Of a stretch of DNA of 64,000 nucleotides, positions 27,723 to 36,021 are shown one piece after another. Location: contig NZ_OW370567.1 in NCBI RefSeq assembly GCF_936270435.1, positions 186,001 through 250,000 on the forward strand, in the 5' to 3' direction. Each line of letters begins with the position of its first letter. Within the stretch, counting starts at the first letter, position 1. A program made the position numbers and the translations under genes. This DNA is from Wolbachia endosymbiont of Oedothorax gibbosus (GTDB lineage Bacteria; Pseudomonadota; Alphaproteobacteria; Rickettsiales; Anaplasmataceae). Under the pieces are notes generated by a model. It was given only the letters and a program-made list of their open reading frames with translations, was not told where the DNA came from and made no database searches.

Positions 27723-29042
27723 ATGCACAGTCCCTTTAAAAAACCTAAGAGTAAGGAAGGAGATATTAACCAATCATTGCATGAAATTATATACAACAAG
27801 GTAACAAAAAAAACACATAATCATAAAAGCCCAAAAAAAAATGGAGGTGGAACTATCAAAAAATGCATAGAGTTGTTCAAGCAAGGGGATGATCCTAAGG
27901 TATTAACTAAATTAGAAAAATCGCTGAGAGAACGAATTGAATTAGAAAAATCACCGGAAAAACAAGAGGAATATCGAAAACATTATAAGTATTATATCGA
28001 GAACTTCCTTCCAGCGTTGCTAGGAGAAATAATGCAATCAAAAAACCTAGAAACAGAAGAGAAAAAGAAAATAGCAGAAATAATTTCAGATGCTATTAAA
28101 CAGGCCGGCGAAGAAGAATATGAGCGTTTTCAACGCTTCCTTTCAGAGTTAGAAACAAAATTAAACGAGCCAAACTTAAAAGCAATAATTATGAAACTGA
28201 AAATTTCAGACGATCTTAGCAAGATCATCAATGAAAATGATTCCGGTAGCACTATTCAAAATCAAAACGGTCGTAGAAATAGTCAAATAGATAGACAAGA
28301 TAATACAAATACTCCTAAGCTCAGTAGTGATTCAGATAGTGGAGTAAGTTCACGTAAACCGAGTGAAGAAAATTTAGAATCACCAGTAAGTAGCAGAAGG
28401 AGCAGTTTAACTTTAGTAACAAGCACTTCATCTGAGGAAAGTTTAAACTCAACATTGAGCTCTGTTGAAGGAGATAATGGCTTACAACCAGAGGATGAAG
28501 GAGAGACAAAATTAGCACACCTAACTAAAACAAGGTCCAAAGGGCCAAGTGGACGAAGATCTCCTTCTAAATATAATAAAAAGATTGAAGATCAAGTTAA
28601 AAATGGAGTCAGCCCAGGTGTCATCCAAGTAGCTGACACTGAGATTCAGAGAGAAAAAAATATGGATCCAGATGGTCAGGCTACTCAGATGACAGGTAGT
28701 CAGCCATTGCAACCTGAAGAAAAAAAGAACACCGCTCCCATTGTGCAAAAACCTTCTGCAAACAAAAACAATAGTAAAGGTACGCCACCTGAGAAACAAC
28801 CCAATAACAGAAATCTTCACGTTGCACTTGTAGCAGGTTGTGCTCTCTCTACAATAGGGTGCATTGTTGCAGGAGCAATGACATCAGGACTGGTAGGAGC
28901 AGGACTACTTGCTATGGCTGCAGTGTTTGCTATAGCAGCAGTAGCTGAATTGCATTCAAACTTCCTATCAAGTAAATTAACATCCATTAATGTGGAACCT
29001 CTTGTTGATGATAAAGAGCTTACAGCATGTTCACGTCTATAA
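27723..29042 (+). CDS. Candidate effector with low-complexity centre and C-terminal hydrophobic hairpin
   Basis: 439 residues, family not recognised. Order: basic N-terminus (about 1-50), charged helical part (51-165, KSLRERIEL, EEKKKIAEIISDAIKQAG), Ser/Asn-rich disordered region (165-350), then two hydrophobic segments (about 367-410: VALVAGCALSTIGCIVAG and GLLAMAAVFAIAAVAEL) near the C-terminus. This plan is seen in many Wolbachia proteins thought to be secreted and inserted in host membranes; this is inference. A good ribosome site (GGAGGAATGTT) precedes the ATG. A palindromic repeat at about 28616-28692 codes for VIQVADTEIQ...QATQMTGS. It lies just upstream of the virB4-containing cluster. 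Confidence 0.65.
   Translation: MHSPFKKPKSKEGDINQSLHEIIYNKVTKKTHNHKSPKKNGGGTIKKCIELFKQGDDPKVLTKLEKSLRERIELEKSPEKQEEYRKHYKYYIENFLPALLGEIMQSKNLETEEKKKIAEIISDAIKQAGEEEYERFQRFLSELETKLNEPNLKAIIMKLKISDDLSKIINENDSGSTIQNQNGRRNSQIDRQDNTNTPKLSSDSDSGVSSRKPSEENLESPVSSRRSSLTLVTSTSSEESLNSTLSSVEGDNGLQPEDEGETKLAHLTKTRSKGPSGRRSPSKYNKKIEDQVKNGVSPGVIQVADTEIQREKNMDPDGQATQMTGSQPLQPEEKKNTAPIVQKPSANKNNSKGTPPEKQPNNRNLHVALVAGCALSTIGCIVAGAMTSGLVGAGLLAMAAVFAIAAVAELHSNFLSSKLTSINVEPLVDDKELTACSRL
28616..28692 (+). repeat. Palindromic repeat inside the 27723 gene
   Basis: Bounded by AGGTGTCATCCAAGTAGCTG on the left and GGCTACTCAGATGACAGG on the right, inverted relatives of one another and of intergenic units such as 60400-60480. 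The frame stays open through it. Confidence 0.65.
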
Positions 29043-29143
29043 AAATTAAATATGTGTTACTTATAGTGAATAAGTGAATTCAGTTCTTGCTTGTTGATAT
29101 AAAAGTTGTTATATTTGAGGAATATTTAAAGGGTATTTAGTTG

Positions 29144-29533
29144 ATGCGCATTCAATTGAATAAAGTTTTGGTTTTTATAGCCTTATTAAGTTTCATTTTT
29201 GCATCATATTCTAGCGAAGCTTCGGTGAGTGATGAATTAAAGGGTATACAAGAAACGGTAAGAGATTTTATTTCTTCATTTTCAATTAAAGATACTGTAG
29301 AAAATATGAGTCCTTCAACAATCATAGGGTTGTGTATAGCTGCGGTGATACTTGCAGTAGTGTTCAGAGGTCTAATCTTTTTTATGATAATGTTTGGTGT
29401 ACTGATCATGATGTTTGGAAGTACAGAGAAGGCAAAAGATGCAATTTCAGCATTAGATAACAGGAAGAAAGAAAAGCAGTATGATGAACCAACGCAACTT
29501 AAAACTAACAACACATCGAATAATAAGTTATGA
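29144..29533 (+). CDS. Small secreted membrane protein, possible VirB2-like pilin
   Basis: 129 residues from ATG 29144 (a TTG lies one codon upstream). A signal peptide (about 1-26, VLVFIALLSFIFASYSSEAS) is followed by a short amphipathic region. Two close hydrophobic segments follow (TIIGLCIAAVILAVVFRGLIF and MIMFGVLIMMFG), then a polar tail. Signal peptide plus two short helices is the layout of VirB2/TrbC pilins, and the gene is 48 bp upstream of a virB4 paralogue. Sequence identity to VirB2 is not evident by eye, so the assignment is tentative. Confidence 0.5.
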   Translation: MRIQLNKVLVFIALLSFIFASYSSEASVSDELKGIQETVRDFISSFSIKDTVENMSPSTIIGLCIAAVILAVVFRGLIFFMIMFGVLIMMFGSTEKAKDAISALDNRKKEKQYDEPTQLKTNNTSNNKL

Positions 29534-29581
29534 TGGGAGATAGTGTTTTTTCTACTATCTATTAAATACACATGATGTTGT

Positions 29582-31936
29582 ATGCAATCAAAAGTACCGG
29601 CTACTAGCTTTAAGCCTAAAAAAAAGAGCAGTCTAGCATTACTAGAGAGCATTGATTTAGATTTCATTCCTTATGCTTGTCATTACAATGAAGAAACTAT
29701 ACTAACAAAACAGGGAGAGTTGTTAAAAATAATCAAGTTAGAAGATTATTCTTCTGTTGATAATTACAGCGACCTTAGAACTGAAATTAGAAAAAGCATA
29801 TCAAAAAATATTAATAGCCTATATTTTACCGTTTGGATTCATACTGTCCGAAAGCGCAATAAATTGAGCTTAAAATGGAATAAAACTGAAGACTTCTCTG
29901 ATAAGCTACATTCAGCGCGGTTTGATAAACTCACTGATAGTAAATTACAGTATATAAATGAATTATATATTGTAATATTGTTTAGCGATTTTGGTAAGCA
30001 TACTAATAATTCATTTTTTTTTAATAGAATAAAGAATAAGCATAAGCTGTCTTTACAAGAAAGTCACCAGGAGTTGCAAAAGATAACTGACTTAATTCAC
30101 GATGATTTAGGACCTTTTGGAGCTAAAAAACTGGGTCTAAGATTTAGTGAAGGTAAAATATATTCTGAAATGATAGAATTTCTCCACTATATTGTTACAT
30201 TAACGCACAAAGATTATCCAATACATGAAAGGGACCTGTCGCAATATATTAGAAATTTTAAAATAGCTTTTGGTTTCAATACGTTTCAGACAATCTTTAA
30301 AAATCAACAGAAATTTGGCTCTGTTTTCAGCATAAAGGAATACCGAGAAATCTCCTTAGGCAATATAGATAGGTGCTTGCAGCTTGAATCTGAATTTATC
30401 ATTACAGAAATAATGATATTTACTAGTAATAGTAAGGCAATAAAAGAATTTAATAAACAAATTAACATGCTGCAAATTAGTGAGGATAATACCTTACTTA
30501 AAAGCTCAGGAATTGAAGAAATAATAGAGCTTGAAAAGACCTCTAGTCTAGACTTCTGCCAACAGAAAATTATTTTTACAATATTTGCAGACGATAGGAA
30601 TAAGTTAGCCAAAAATATTAGTGATTTATCTTCTATAATGTCATTGATTGGCTTCATGATATTTAGAACTGATCTACATATGGAAAGTCATTTTTGGGCA
30701 CAACTTCCAGGCAATTTTGCTTTTATTACGCAACCGAAAAATATATTAGCAAAATATGCTTGCAGTTTTGCTATGCTGCACGATTTTACGTCAGGTACAT
30801 TAAAAGGAGGAAGGTGGAAAGAAGCGGTAACAGTTTTTTTCTCAAAAGAAGGAAATCCTTACTTCTTTAATTTTCATGGAAAAAGAAATAATGGCCATAC
30901 TACGATACTTGGAGCTCCAAATTCAGGCAGAACTTCACTCATTAATTTCCTATTATCAGAATCAAGAAAGTTTAACCCAAGAATTGTCATATTGGATAAC
31001 ACTGGAAAATCAATAATTTTTACTAAAGCAGTGAGTGGTAAATATTATATAATCGATCCGAAGTATAAGGACAAAAGCCTAAAATTTAATCCACTAAACA
31101 TTGAAGATAGTGCTTCCAATCGCAATATGTTGGTTGAACTGATCAAAAGAATGGTAGCCGATACGAGCTTGGTGGACGTAGAAGAAAAGATAAGAAAAAT
31201 TGTGGATTCTATATTTGCTATACCCAAGGAATCACGTTCTATTTCACAAATTTCTGAGGTGCTCTTGCTCCTTGGGGGTAAGATAAGTAGATGGTGTGAC
31301 GATGGTGACTTTGCTTACTTATTTCAAGATGGTGATGAATCAGATATTGACTGGGAAACAAAAATTATATCTCTCAACACCGCAAACCTTACAAAACAAA
31401 AGGAATGTATGTCCGTGATACTTTACTATTTTTTATATTCTTTTGAGGCAAAATGTGATGGCTTGCCTGCAATACTTGTTTTGGATGAAGCATGGGAGAT
31501 AAGTAATATTTTTCCTACAGAGAAAGAGTTTGATAACTGGATGCAAAGAATGACGGAACTAAATATTGTGGTAATCCTAAGTACTGAAAATTTAAACCTC
31601 GCATTTGCTAGCAAATTTACTCAATATTTAGATAAACATGTTGATACAAGAATCTTGATGCCGAACGTCAATGCAAATAGATTATACATGAAAGCATTTT
31701 CTCTATCGAAAGAGGAACTGAATATAATTCTGCAGACGCCAACACAGGAAGGTTTATTTTTGATAAAACAGTATAAGGGGTTAGTAACTTTAAATTTAGA
31801 TTTAAAGAATATGCAAGAAATACATGTACTTTCAGCTAATAAAGAGACTATAAAGTACATGTATGAGGCAATAAAAGAAAAAGGAGAAGAAGTTAATGAG
31901 TGGTTACCGGTGTTCTATGAAAAGTGTAAAGCTTAA
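29582..31936 (+). CDS. virB4: Type IV secretion ATPase VirB4, second paralogue
   Basis: 784 residues, the length of VirB4/CagE ATPases, which energise type IV secretion at the inner membrane. The N-terminal CagE_TrbE_VirB region (about 20-400) includes FWAQLPGNFAFITQPK. The Walker A is atypical: GAPNSGRTSL (about 444-453) has Arg where Lys is expected. Walker B is intact at AILVLDEAWEI (about 626-636). The protein is not next to virB3/virB6 as the main copy usually is, so this is the solitary paralogue known in Wolbachia and relatives. The next gene overlaps its 3' end. Confidence 0.9.
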   Translation: MQSKVPATSFKPKKKSSLALLESIDLDFIPYACHYNEETILTKQGELLKIIKLEDYSSVDNYSDLRTEIRKSISKNINSLYFTVWIHTVRKRNKLSLKWNKTEDFSDKLHSARFDKLTDSKLQYINELYIVILFSDFGKHTNNSFFFNRIKNKHKLSLQESHQELQKITDLIHDDLGPFGAKKLGLRFSEGKIYSEMIEFLHYIVTLTHKDYPIHERDLSQYIRNFKIAFGFNTFQTIFKNQQKFGSVFSIKEYREISLGNIDRCLQLESEFIITEIMIFTSNSKAIKEFNKQINMLQISEDNTLLKSSGIEEIIELEKTSSLDFCQQKIIFTIFADDRNKLAKNISDLSSIMSLIGFMIFRTDLHMESHFWAQLPGNFAFITQPKNILAKYACSFAMLHDFTSGTLKGGRWKEAVTVFFSKEGNPYFFNFHGKRNNGHTTILGAPNSGRTSLINFLLSESRKFNPRIVILDNTGKSIIFTKAVSGKYYIIDPKYKDKSLKFNPLNIEDSASNRNMLVELIKRMVADTSLVDVEEKIRKIVDSIFAIPKESRSISQISEVLLLLGGKISRWCDDGDFAYLFQDGDESDIDWETKIISLNTANLTKQKECMSVILYYFLYSFEAKCDGLPAILVLDEAWEISNIFPTEKEFDNWMQRMTELNIVVILSTENLNLAFASKFTQYLDKHVDTRILMPNVNANRLYMKAFSLSKEELNIILQTPTQEGLFLIKQYKGLVTLNLDLKNMQEIHVLSANKETIKYMYEAIKEKGEEVNEWLPVFYEKCKA

Positions 31937-34883
31937 TTTCTTATTGATGTTCTTTTTGACATTTGGTCTTTCGTATCAAGGATATGCTGATTGTCCGCCT
32001 CTTGTAGAGAGTAATACTATACTTGAAGCTGGAGGCAAAAAAGCTTTGGAGGGTTTTTTAGCAATTTTTACTTTTGGTACTAAAGGTAGTTTTAAAGTTG
32101 ATGAAAAGCTATACCAATATATTACAGTAAGACAAGTAAAAGACCAAGGAATTGATGGTTATTTTAATCCAAAGATTCAAGTCTGTGATTATGAAGGAAA
32201 AGATAATTGTTATATATTACCTAGTGGAACATCCTGCCGCCAGATATATGGTACACAAGATACAGGAGGTGGAGTCTCTGCAGCAGTGTTTATTGATTGG
32301 GAAGGAGATAAAACATCTGTTAATGCAAAAATAGCAGATAGTCTTGAGTGGGAATGGGCAGACAATGTTACTGATGAAGAAAAAACGAAGTTTGCTAAGT
32401 CTCCTAAAATATGTGCTTGTAGCCAAAAAGGCGCTTGTATGGGTAGTTCTGCATGGTTTTCAAGAGTGCTTCAGGGAGAAAATATTTTCCGTCCAGGGGA
32501 TATGGAAAACGTTTGTGATACTTGTTCATCATGGAATAAAGGAAAGCAAAAGATAAAATGTGCCCCTGTGCCACTTGCACCTGGCCCCCCTCCGTTCTGT
32601 GAGCAACTTGCAATGTCACCTCCACAAGTTAGAATTGTTCCTATAACAGATAAAGACAATGATTACTTTAACCCTAAAGTTAAGGTAATAGCTGGTGATC
32701 TAATAGAAGAAGACAGAAAGATTGGAAAAGAATTAGATTTTCCCAGAAAATACAAAAAAGATAAAGCTGGGGAGCGCCTTACTTCGGATGAAGTTGTTAG
32801 GGAGTATCCTATTTTGGATAAAGATGGCACGACACATTACTTCGCAACTTATAGAGAAAAAGATAAGCTCTGCGCTGAATACCATGGAACTCAAAGTATA
32901 GATGGAAAAAATCCACAGTTCGTCCGCTGCTTCCCGGCACCACCTGCTCCAGAACCTAAGATAGTGAAGGTAGCAAATGAAAACACGCTAGAAATAGAAA
33001 TGAAGATGAGCGAGAGCACTTGTAGAGCACACGGAACCTACAGTAATGGTTCCTGTACTTTTAATGTTACCAACCATCCTGTAAATATTGGCCCTCTATC
33101 TTTAAAAGTAGTAAAACCAGCAATAGTAGCAAAAACGACTGATAGTAATAACAAAAAAAATTATATTGATAATATTATAGAAGGTATATTAGAAAGTAAT
33201 CCGCAACAATTTAAAGTTCTGAAAGAATATGGCTATGTTCCTGATATTGAAACGGAATGTAAAGAGTTTCAGGGGAATAAGTGCAAATTGAACAACTTAG
33301 GACAACCAGAAATAGAAGTAAAGTATAAAGGAAATTCTAACAGTAAAATGCTTTGTCTTTCTGGTTGGCAGCCAGAACCAGAGGAGTTTGTTCTTAAAAG
33401 AGAAAATGAGATAATACCACTAAAATTAATGGGAACAAAATATATTAAATACAATGCTGTTTACTCCAAGGAATCAAATCAGTTCTATTATCTTCCAAGC
33501 AAGGAAATAGTTGACCTTTTGAAAGAACCTCAAAATCGGTTGGATAAAATAATATTTAATAAGCAAGGATACGTTTTCTTCCCTGACGAAAATAAGCAGA
33601 AGAAGGGAGAATGCAGTTACTGCGTGAATTACGATAAAGACATAGATGAACAATTTGCAAACAACAAAGTCAAAGTAGTATATAAGTTGATAGATACAGA
33701 GCATAAAGAAGGATGTAAGCAAGGTAATGATGGTTGCATCTGCTTTGATGGAAAGTGTAGCCGTTCAAAACAATATTTGAATAAAAATAAAAATGAAAAT
33801 GATAAGCAATTTTACTTAAGGTATGAGGAAGTGGATTGTAAAGATAAGGATGGTAAAGTATTAAGAGATGAAAAAAATGAAGTACAAAAGTGTACACAAT
33901 TAAAAGATCAACCGATTAAAGCAGATAGAACAGAGGTCTTTTACGCTGATAAATTGTGTAGGTTTGATTTGGAAGGTTTAAGAAAGAAATTAAAAGAAAA
34001 ATTAAAAGAGAAAAAATTACAAGAGAAATTAAAAGAGATAATCGAGAAAGAACTGGAAAAAAAGAGCGAAAAGTCCCATGATTTTGGAAGTGGAAATCAT
34101 GATGTGGATGGCTCACAAATAACATCTAGCCGTGTTGAAATAGAAGTGTGGGGATGTGGTGAAGCAGGTCACATAAAAGATACACCCACTTACTGCGGAT
34201 CTTATGTAGATGATGCCACCAAGAAGAATGCCTGTTCCACTGAAACTAGAGCAGGAATGCCAGGAGATTATATTAAAGCTAAATTGGAAATTGATCCTGA
34301 TTATCCTATCATTGACATTGAAGTTTCAGAGGGAGGAGGTAACAGAGAAACGAGATACACAGATAAGGATGGTGGTCCTATTTTTATAAGAAAGTGTCGT
34401 TTAGGCAAACAAGAGTGCAAGGATTTAATCACTATGGGAGGTGGAGGCATCTATAAAGACTATGAATATAAAGGTCGGTATAGGGATTATATGGAAACAA
34501 TAATTGATGATAGTGTAAAATTAAAAAAAGAAACTATAGTAAAAGGATTGCAGTTTACTGAAGATAATAGGATAGCATATATAGAAAATGGTGAAATCAA
34601 GTATGAAACAGTAGAATGTAGAAAGGGTTTTAGAAGCAGTAAACCTGGTACAGGTGGTTGCATTGATAAAAGCAAAGGAATTTATGGTAAAGGCTCTGCA
34701 GGGTATGTGAAGATAACGCCTATTATAAAGGGATTTGACATAGACATAATAGATGATGCTATTGAAAAAAGGATAGGAAATCGATATGATCTCGGGAATG
34801 TTAGGGATTTTTTGACAGGTGATGCTGACACGAGTATAATTAAGATGATTGAAGAGGAAATCAAAAAAGAATTATTAAGGTAA
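31917..34883 (+). CDS. Large Cys-rich secreted protein linked to the virB4 paralogue
   Basis: 988 residues from ATG 31917, which gives a clean signal peptide (VKLNFLLMFFLTFGLSYQGYADC). The frame opens earlier at 31896 inside virB4. It overlaps virB4 by 20 bp, so the two are co-transcribed. Two similar blocks with YFNPK(I/V)(Q/K)V occur at about 80 and 250. Many paired cysteines suggest disulfides in the periplasm or outside. A Lys/Glu coiled coil lies at about 690-725. The C-terminus (about 745-930) has a glycine-rich fold-like region: IEVWGCGEAG, MGGGGIYKDY, GSAGYVKITP. No family is certain. A role as a secretion-system accessory or surface protein is inferred from context. Confidence 0.7.
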   Translation: MKSVKLNFLLMFFLTFGLSYQGYADCPPLVESNTILEAGGKKALEGFLAIFTFGTKGSFKVDEKLYQYITVRQVKDQGIDGYFNPKIQVCDYEGKDNCYILPSGTSCRQIYGTQDTGGGVSAAVFIDWEGDKTSVNAKIADSLEWEWADNVTDEEKTKFAKSPKICACSQKGACMGSSAWFSRVLQGENIFRPGDMENVCDTCSSWNKGKQKIKCAPVPLAPGPPPFCEQLAMSPPQVRIVPITDKDNDYFNPKVKVIAGDLIEEDRKIGKELDFPRKYKKDKAGERLTSDEVVREYPILDKDGTTHYFATYREKDKLCAEYHGTQSIDGKNPQFVRCFPAPPAPEPKIVKVANENTLEIEMKMSESTCRAHGTYSNGSCTFNVTNHPVNIGPLSLKVVKPAIVAKTTDSNNKKNYIDNIIEGILESNPQQFKVLKEYGYVPDIETECKEFQGNKCKLNNLGQPEIEVKYKGNSNSKMLCLSGWQPEPEEFVLKRENEIIPLKLMGTKYIKYNAVYSKESNQFYYLPSKEIVDLLKEPQNRLDKIIFNKQGYVFFPDENKQKKGECSYCVNYDKDIDEQFANNKVKVVYKLIDTEHKEGCKQGNDGCICFDGKCSRSKQYLNKNKNENDKQFYLRYEEVDCKDKDGKVLRDEKNEVQKCTQLKDQPIKADRTEVFYADKLCRFDLEGLRKKLKEKLKEKKLQEKLKEIIEKELEKKSEKSHDFGSGNHDVDGSQITSSRVEIEVWGCGEAGHIKDTPTYCGSYVDDATKKNACSTETRAGMPGDYIKAKLEIDPDYPIIDIEVSEGGGNRETRYTDKDGGPIFIRKCRLGKQECKDLITMGGGGIYKDYEYKGRYRDYMETIIDDSVKLKKETIVKGLQFTEDNRIAYIENGEIKYETVECRKGFRSSKPGTGGCIDKSKGIYGKGSAGYVKITPIIKGFDIDIIDDAIEKRIGNRYDLGNVRDFLTGDADTSIIKMIEEEIKKELLR

Positions 34884-34995
34884 AAAGATATAGCTCTGGA
34901 AATGATGCTCTTGTTTTAATAATTAATTAAAACAAAGCATGTAGTAAATGGTGTATCTTAACAAAAAGGTATAACGAATGTAAGGAGGGTACTTT

Positions 34996-35481
34996 ATGTC
35001 TCTAAAGAATAAAATTTCTGAGTTAATAGAACAACAATTTAGCATTAAATACCATGACAATTATTTGGCTTACACTATACATAAGTGGGCTGCAAGTGAA
35101 ATATCTGACTCTATTGCTTTTTGTATAATTGGTTGTGGAAATTGTAAGATTAGATATCAAGATATTGCAAATTCATTCAACATAAAAAAAGAAGAAATTG
35201 AACAAGATAATATTGCAAGCATAGAAAGTAAAATAAAAAGCGAAGCTGAAAAATCAGGTAGCGAGTTTTCTAAGTTGATCTTTAGGTTTGATCAATCGCT
35301 AAAAGAGCAGAGTGAAAAGTCTATTGTACAAATTTTAGATTCATCCGCTGAGGAGATGTTAAGGAGTTTCTGTGATAGCCCTGTACAGTCTCCAGAGCCT
35401 CAAGAACCCTCTGCTTCATCTGAAGAGCATGCTACAGAAGGCCCAGAAACTAGTGTTAATTCAGATCTTTTGTCAACCTAA
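34996..35481 (+). CDS. Hypothetical small protein
   Basis: 161 residues with a strong ribosome site (AAGGAGGG, 8 bp before ATG). It is helical in the first 120 residues, with a Cys pair in AFCIIGCGNCKI. The tail is Pro/Glu/Ser-rich (SPEPQEPSASSEEH) and looks disordered. No signal peptide or membrane segment is seen. It follows the Cys-rich gene by about 110 bp and ends 4 bp into the opposite-strand SH3 gene. I do not recognise a family. Confidence 0.55.
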   Translation: MSLKNKISELIEQQFSIKYHDNYLAYTIHKWAASEISDSIAFCIIGCGNCKIRYQDIANSFNIKKEEIEQDNIASIESKIKSEAEKSGSEFSKLIFRFDQSLKEQSEKSIVQILDSSAEEMLRSFCDSPVQSPEPQEPSASSEEHATEGPETSVNSDLLST

Positions 35482-35951
35482 TCAACCCCATATATATGTT
35501 TTTTTTGTACCCATGCTTTGCGTTTTGGGGTGGAAAGAAAGCACCATTCTTCGTTGCATTTTTCTATCTTCATCACAACAAACTTGTCTATTTTCATAGT
35601 AATCTTGCTGTCTACACTCTGTTTTTGATATCCATAAGTATCTTCTTTTACAATCGCGTAGCGCTTATCACTAAGAAGATTGCCTTTTATCCATCCGCAG
35701 TCTTCATCTATATCGCAGACCTTTTTCCAACTCTCAAACTCTTCTATCACTTTCAGGGGCAGATTTTTGCAAGTGTATATCCATTTTACAGGATAGTGAA
35801 ACCCTGGCCCCGTTCTCATGTTGATTTTATTTGATTTGGTTGAAACAAAGTTATTAGCAAACAAGCTATGGCTAAATAATAAAAACAATAGGATAATAGT
35901 ACTGCCCAGTGTCATGCACTGGGATGACGTGAGGGATAGTTTATTCATCAT
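35478..35951 (-). CDS. Secreted bacterial SH3-domain protein
   Basis: 157 residues: an N-terminal signal peptide (IILLFLLFSHSLFA), then two SH3-like repeats. The first has KINMRTGPGFHYPVKWIY with CGWIKGNLLS, the second KFVVMKIEKCNEEWCFLST with RKAWVQKKHIYG. Such proteins bind or sense cell-wall fragments in the periplasm. The first residues before the signal core (SLTSSQCMTLGS) are encoded by a palindromic repeat at about 35905-35935, so the n-region is repeat-derived. The gene overlaps the convergent hypothetical gene by 4 bp. Confidence 0.8.
   Translation of the reverse strand: MMNKLSLTSSQCMTLGSTIILLFLLFSHSLFANNFVSTKSNKINMRTGPGFHYPVKWIYTCKNLPLKVIEEFESWKKVCDIDEDCGWIKGNLLSDKRYAIVKEDTYGYQKQSVDSKITMKIDKFVVMKIEKCNEEWCFLSTPKRKAWVQKKHIYGVD
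35905..35935 (-). repeat. Palindromic repeat in the signal-peptide region of the SH3 gene
   Basis: The plus strand reads CCCAGTGTCATGCACTGGGA followed by TGACG. It is a palindrome of the same type as the intergenic CAGTGCTTGACACTGG units. It lies between the start codon and the hydrophobic core of the signal peptide. Confidence 0.75.
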
Positions 35952-36021
35952 AATTCACGATTAGGTTGACATAAGATAAAGAGTAAATTAAAAATTGAAT
36001 AGATCTTTAAATGCAAAATCA

